From Pyrenula massariospora (Eukaryota; Ascomycota; Eurotiomycetes; Pyrenulales; Pyrenulaceae), in NCBI GenBank assembly GCA_021030905.1, contig JAGFMI010000002.1:2356001-2420000 (forward strand): a stretch of DNA of 64,000 nucleotides. Direction: 5' to 3'. A model generated the notes under the pieces. It made no database searches. It was not told the DNA's origin and worked only from the letters and a program-made list of their open reading frames with translations. Position 1 is the first letter of the stretch; every line of letters begins with the position of its first letter. Of this stretch, positions 59,292 through 64,000 are shown one piece after another. Position numbers and translations under genes: made by a program.

Positions 59292-61730
59292 TCAAGTGCT
59301 CAACCATTCACAACAGCAATTCGTGCTCAAGCCCCCCATCATCCCTGCTTCCGCCCTCTTCCCCATGAACCTGCCCTTCCACGAGGCAGCGTGCACCATC
59401 TTCTCCGGCTCCTCCTCCTGAATTAGCACGACGTGTCCGGGGATTTGCACCACTTCCCCGGTATCGAGGACCTTCATCTGCTGGCAATAGGGTTGGACAT
59501 TGTGCTGCGAGGCGGGTTTACGTTTCTCTTCGACCTTGACGAAGCGAGGGTAGTTGGGGTAGTCGTTTGAGGCCATGTGGTGCCCGTTGCCGTCGCCACG
59601 AGGTTGGAGGCCGGTGGTCATAGGCGATGGAGGGCCGGTGGGCATGGAACCAGGGGGGAAGGAGGAGAGGAGGGAGAGCATCGAGGGGCCCATGGTCATT
59701 GCTTCGTTGCCAGAGGCGGAAAAGTCGGAAGCCGGCCAGGAGCTGGGGGCAGTGGTGGTGATGTCGGTGCCGGTTGCGATGGATTCGGTGGTTTGGTCAA
59801 TGTCGGAGGAGGACGCTGCCGCGCCGGAGGTGACGGAGGGGCTAGAGGAGGAGAATCCCGCGGTAGCTTGCTCGGTGGTGTTTTGGGTGACGAAGATGAA
59901 GAATTCGAGGACGGTCTGGTTCCAGAAGCAGAACCACGGTTCGTCGCCAGATTGAGCCATCTGTTGTCGACGGTGGGGACCACCTCCACCGTCGCCGTCA
60001 TTGTCTCCGCCTCGCTCGGTCAGATCGCGTTCGGAAATCTCGCTGGCGGCTGAGCGTTTGAGGCCGGGCATGCTAATCTTCTCAGGCGGTACTGAGTTCG
60101 TGGTTAACCAGGTTGAAGTTAGGGATCTAGAGTGAAAACTTACATATGATGAGCTTGTCGTAGAACGTGTAGAAGAAGAGAGCAGGTCCGAGGCTACCGG
60201 ACTGCTTGTCCGTTGCCGGACTCAAAGGGAATTCCTGACCTCCCAGATCAGGAAGCTGAGGTCCGTACGTGAAATTGGCTGGCAGAGGATACGGATCGAC
60301 GACGGCTACAGGCCGGGGCCTTCCCGGTCCACTGGGTATCGTCAAATTAACGCCGATGCCATTAGGTGGCAGACAATCCCAGGCTCGAACTTTAGAGAGC
60401 GTGACGTCGGTGATGCAAGAATTCGAGGCAAGCTTGATATCTTTGGTCGGAATGTTGAAAAGTCCGGTTGGTATCGCCGGAAGAGACGCCCCGGTCGGAA
60501 GAGGAATAGCATCGATCCAGGAAGTTGTCGTTACGGTTACCGCAGGTGAGCTGGGTCTGGTAAGTATGGCTTTTCACTAATAGGGGTCTTTTCGACTTAC
60601 TCTGTGTTATTTGGCGGCAATGCCGCCTCCTCCTGACCTTTCTTGTTCCCAACGACCGCTCCGATAATGCCTCCGAGGAGACCTCCAAGGAGCAAGACCC
60701 CGAGGATGGCGGCAATGACCCAGAGCTGTACTCCACAGCATATGCGCCGCCGGCTGGTCAATTTAACCTTCTCCTTGAAGCTGCCACTCGAGTCACTGGT
60801 AGGGCTTCGCTCTGACGGCGAATTGGGATCGAGAATCCCCATCTGCGACTGACGCGATATTGAGCGCGTCGAAAGCCTCGGCGCTGTACTCGCTCTGGCC
60901 GGTTGACCTTGTGGAGGGGTGTCTGCGTACTCTGCAGCAACCTTTGGCGCGACGTTATCTGCATAGCGCGAGTATGGAGGTAGTTGCTCGGCATGGCCAT
61001 CGGGTCCGATGATGTCCTCGTAGTCATCCCCTTCGGGTCCCCGTGTTCTCTGGTAGTTCTGGCCCGCCCCGCTGAACCCGACCGGCACGGCGGACTGTCC
61101 CGGATCGTCGTCTACCGGTACGGTATTCTGTGAGTACATGTTGTAGGGATGCTCTGGTCTTCCAGTGCTGACGAAGGCTCGTTCTGGCGGCCGTACCGTC
61201 GAGCCCGTCGTCACGGTCGACAACCTCGTGGCTTGGGGATACATGCCGTAGGGCTGGCTGGGTCCTGTGGCACCTGCGTATGGACTCTGTGATCGGGGTA
61301 TTGAGAAGCGCGATGAAGTACTCGAGGCGCGATTCAGGGAATTGGCGTACGATGTGCGTGATGCGGTCGAGCGAGACCGACTCTGAGCATGGTGATGGGT
61401 CGGTTGTCGCGGAGGCGTCGTCTTGGACATGGATCTTCGGATATTTGCTACATGCGTATCGCTCGGTAATCCTCGATTCACAATGATCGATGGTCGTGGG
61501 GTTGGTGAGCCAGAATGTGGTGGTGAATGAGACCGATCGATCGCCATGTGGTCCTCAGCGGACAATTGAGAGGCCGGTGACGAAGGAGCGGACGTCTCGA
61601 TCGGTTCCAGCGCGTAATCATCGCTGAAGACATTGGGATTCTCTCGACGCAGCAGATTTATCGTCGAACGCGGCTCCTGGGAATCTCGATAATTGTGGTC
61701 ATGGTGTGGTGTCGCCATGCTGTGAAGCAT
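59292..61730 (-). CDS. DUF7820-type single-pass membrane protein
   Basis: Three exons (61730..60601, 60556..60144, 60091..59292; introns 44 and 52 bases) give 780 residues. The N-terminal 330 residues are Ser/Pro/Arg-rich and disordered, with many possible phosphorylation sites. A Cys pair (RRRICCGVQ) precedes one strong membrane helix, LWVIAAILGVLLLGGLLGGI. The outer part has NNTE, SSPAVTVTTTSWIDAIPLP, NSCITDVT and WDCLPPNGIGVNLT with two Cys, and GPALFFYTFYDKLII. The C-terminal part continues with PWFCFWNQTVLEFFIF and a Ser/Thr-rich region ending in Cys. This fits the fungal family I know as DUF7820, membrane proteins of unknown function. An ATG four codons downstream (61718) starts MATPHHDHN and may be the true start. 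The first intron is at the short end for introns. Confidence 0.78.
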
Positions 61731-62662
61731 AGCCCCGTCGGACCCTGCTTCAGAACGTCGCGGACCCTTTTCACAGGCCGGCTGCGAAAGACCGGAGGAT
61801 TAAAGTGACATGAACTGAATTGAACGAAAGCAAATTATTTCCAGTCAATTACAACGAGCGAGCAGCCGAGGGTAGGGACGTGCTCTTTGGTGGGTTGAGG
61901 AGAGGGAGGAGTGGTTGTCGAGGATGTTCTCCTCTTCCTGCCTCTTCTGAAACAGTTCGTCCCGAACGCTCGTTTAGGCAAAGGTCGGTCGCCAAGAATA
62001 CGGTGTCCTGGAGGATAGAGTGTGGCGGCCGCCCGCACAATACTTCCGGACGAGGGACTCGAGACCGCCAACAACGCCGTCGCGAGCACGGTTCACGACG
62101 ACACAACTGCCTGCGAATATGTAGACTATAATATTCTCTTCCCATCATCTAGCTGACCTATATCCCACAGAAAGGGGCAATCTTCCGTCCTGTCGATTAT
62201 CGACCGACAGTGCTTTTTGGCGCCTGCCACACTCCTGCTCCCCACGGGCGTTATACGAAACTCGCGAAACCCACCTCCAACACTCCTTGCCCACGGCACT
62301 TTTCCAATTAGCCACGCTCGCCAACCCCCCCTTACCTGCTACCGGCCTGGACCTTGTCTGTGGAACGAGACGATCTCACGCTCTATTTGGCCCGTCCCGC
62401 CTGATCCGCAGATCCGGCTATTCTACTGCTGTTCGCAGGTAAACATCCTCTTTCGGGGCACCCCGGACTTACTATCATCAGCCAGCACTGCGCCGAGCGT
62501 TGGCGACCAGGACACTATCAGGCACAGCCCCAGTCTTGGTATACCTTGACAAGACCGCTTTGCAGCCACTATCATGAACGTATACTGGTGTCCCAGTTCT
62601 TAGACTGATATCATTCTATTACTTCTATTCAACATAGTTGCCTTCGGTCCAACCAACCCTCA
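61731..62662. other. intergenic between DUF7820 gene and pectin methylesterase gene
   Basis: These 932 bases hold the DUF7820 promoter and the 3' end of the pectin methylesterase gene. Short open frames at 61820-62148 and 62217-62549 have no recognisable features. Confidence 0.45.
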
Positions 62663-63905
62663 TCAGGCACTGGCATCGATCCACGCCGTGTTCCCAAATC
62701 TACCATCTGGGTACTGGAACACTTTCTCAGGCGCACTATAGGGCGCATACTGCGCGTCCGTCAGCTCTAATGTGATGGGATAATTTGCCGCTCGTGCTGT
62801 CATATTGAACCCTGGGCCATGATCCTTGTACTCGGCCTGGAACGTGGAGTTGTTGACCCGCGGATCGGTTGTCGACCACTCGATGTATCCGTTTGGCTGT
62901 ATCGAGTCGTCGAGGTAGTTGTTGGCGAAGATGGAGCGGTGCTGGGCGTTCTGTGATAACGTTAATCTCGCATGACAGAGGTCTCATGCAGAAGAAGCTC
63001 ACCCATGGTCGCCCTAGCGCACACTTGTGCGTGATGTTTAGGCTCGAATTGGCCTTGATCACGTTCGAGTCGTGAATGTACACGCCATACTTGTTGAGAA
63101 AGGTGGTGTTTGTGCCCTTCCACGCCGTGATGCCACCCCCACAGCTCCGCAAGAGAACATCGCTCGACTGGATCCAGGCCGTTCCGAAGCCGTAGAAGAA
63201 ATCGGTCTGTCCCGCGATCGCGTTCTTGTAAAAGTAAGCGCTGCCGACCTTGCCCACGTAGATGGTGTCTTGGTAGCTGTAGAAGCCGCAGTAGTAGAAG
63301 CCGGCGTTTGCATAGCCCATGCTCAGTGCTAGCGACGGTCCGTCCGAATACGGCACAAAGTCGTTGATGAAGTTGAGGTTGTACGCTCGAAAATCGGTGT
63401 TGCCAAAAGGCGTGTTCGGCGGAACAGCATACCCTGTTGGGCCGGAACCCGTCAACGCTGCGTCGAGGTTCGGAGCGACAGTTAGAGTCGCCGTGTAGGC
63501 ATTGTCACCGGTTCCAGCAACCGCGCGCCATATGACATTGACAGTATTCTGCTTGTAGTCCTGGCTGTTCGAGGTCTGTCCGAGGAGGTAGACGGGAGCC
63601 GCTCGGGTCACGTTGACTTGCTCTGTGTAGTTGCCAGATAGGATCAAGATGTAGGCCGTGCTGTTGTCATTCGGCAAGGACGTGACGGCGGATTGGATTG
63701 TTTGAAACTGCGCGGATGGACCGACAAGGAGTGTTCCCTGTGGACATCCGGCCAGAGGGTCGCTCGTCGCCGATTGGCAAGCTGCTCTGTCGATGGTCGA
63801 TTTTTTATGGCCTGCACCTGCCACCGATCCTGGAGCAGCGACAATGAACGGCAATAGACTCAAGCCAGCACAAAGGACCTTCAAAGGCTTGAAACCTAAC
63901 ATCAT
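62663..63905 (-). CDS. secreted pectin methylesterase (CE8)
   Basis: Two exons (63905..63003, 62950..62663; 52-base intron) give 396 residues. The N-terminus is a signal peptide (LKVLCAGLSLLPFIVAAPG). The right-handed beta-helix enzyme follows: FQTIQSAVTSLP, GNYTEQVNVT, then the catalytic blocks YSYQDTIYVG (Asp213), GQTDFFYGFG (Asp235) and LGRPW (Arg299, Trp301). The intron lies directly after that Trp. The acidic pair and Arg are those required for the carboxylic-ester hydrolysis of methylated pectin; methanol and de-esterified pectin are products. The second exon gives the last helix turns and ends in TAWIDASA. Several N-x-S/T sites (NNSTFQ, NMT) suggest glycosylation. Start: the first of two consecutive ATGs at 63905. 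It probably works together with other secreted wall enzymes such as the AA9 enzyme nearby. Confidence 0.95.
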
Positions 63906-64000
63906 CTTGAGCGGTACGAGTAAGTCAATGAGACGCAAGGAACACAAGTAAAAACTTTTTGTGAGACGTAGAAGCAGACATATGAAAAGATTCCAGGGCC
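63906..64000. other. promoter side of the pectin methylesterase gene, cut by window end
   Basis: The 95 bases upstream of the start codon are the leader/promoter of the minus-strand gene and reach the window edge. No element is clear. Confidence 0.4.

Noticed and set aside
59577-60053. 158-codon Gly/Arg-rich plus-strand frame
   Set aside because: Antisense to the Ser/Thr-rich C-terminal exon of the DUF7820-type gene, which explains its composition.

Overview
The window is nuclear DNA of a filamentous ascomycete (Pezizomycotina). Most genes are split by short GT-AG introns, mostly 44-75 bases, often with a CTAAC/CTGAC-type branch site. The gene set is also typical: fungal hybrid histidine kinases, a Zn2Cys6 regulator, a CFEM protein, a rhodopsin-like seven-helix protein, an AA9 lytic polysaccharide monooxygenase and a fungal pectin methylesterase. 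Two secreted plant-cell-wall enzymes fit a plant-associated or litter-degrading lifestyle. The exact class cannot be read from the sequence alone. No rRNA, tRNA, intact transposon or CRISPR array was recognised. I spliced the gene models by hand; all multi-exon models given close in frame.

Layout. 0-8 kb: a DUF4863 (4-hydroxylaminobenzoate lyase-like) gene, a rhodopsin-domain membrane protein, a GPI-type CFEM protein, a short-chain dehydrogenase and a 29-residue Cys-rich micropeptide gene. 8.4-15.8 kb: a 2,404-residue group X-type hybrid histidine kinase (pseudokinase, AAA-type ATPase, GAF, histidine kinase, receiver). 15.8-28.8 kb: a gene-poor stretch with a decayed ankyrin-repeat relic, one Zn2Cys6 transcription factor, AT-rich blocks and a secreted metallopeptidase-like gene whose zinc motif looks lost. 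28.8-30.2 kb: a shortened membrane-anchored M13 (neprilysin) homologue, also missing zinc ligands.

30.9-44.5 kb is the housekeeping core. SOF1 (ribosome biogenesis) and RPN6 (proteasome lid) are divergent, followed on the same strand by NCS1 (calcium sensor), a TM9/EMP70 protein and a second, PAS-containing hybrid histidine kinase. 46.7-53.7 kb: KXD1, a flavin monooxygenase, and a THP1/PCID2-type TREX-2 subunit. 54.4-63.9 kb is enriched in secreted or surface proteins: AA9 LPMO, a Cys-containing secreted protein of unknown function, a DUF7820-type membrane glycoprotein and pectin methylesterase.

Two themes stand out. Signalling is heavily represented (two hybrid kinases, NCS1, a rhodopsin-like receptor). 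Several members of enzyme families have lost key residues: the pseudokinase domain, a receiver-like domain, two metallopeptidase folds, and a CFEM domain without the usual Asp. No single new multi-gene system is evident. The best candidates for novelty are the micropeptide gene, the adjacent pair of inactivated metallopeptidase-like genes, and the unknown secreted protein.
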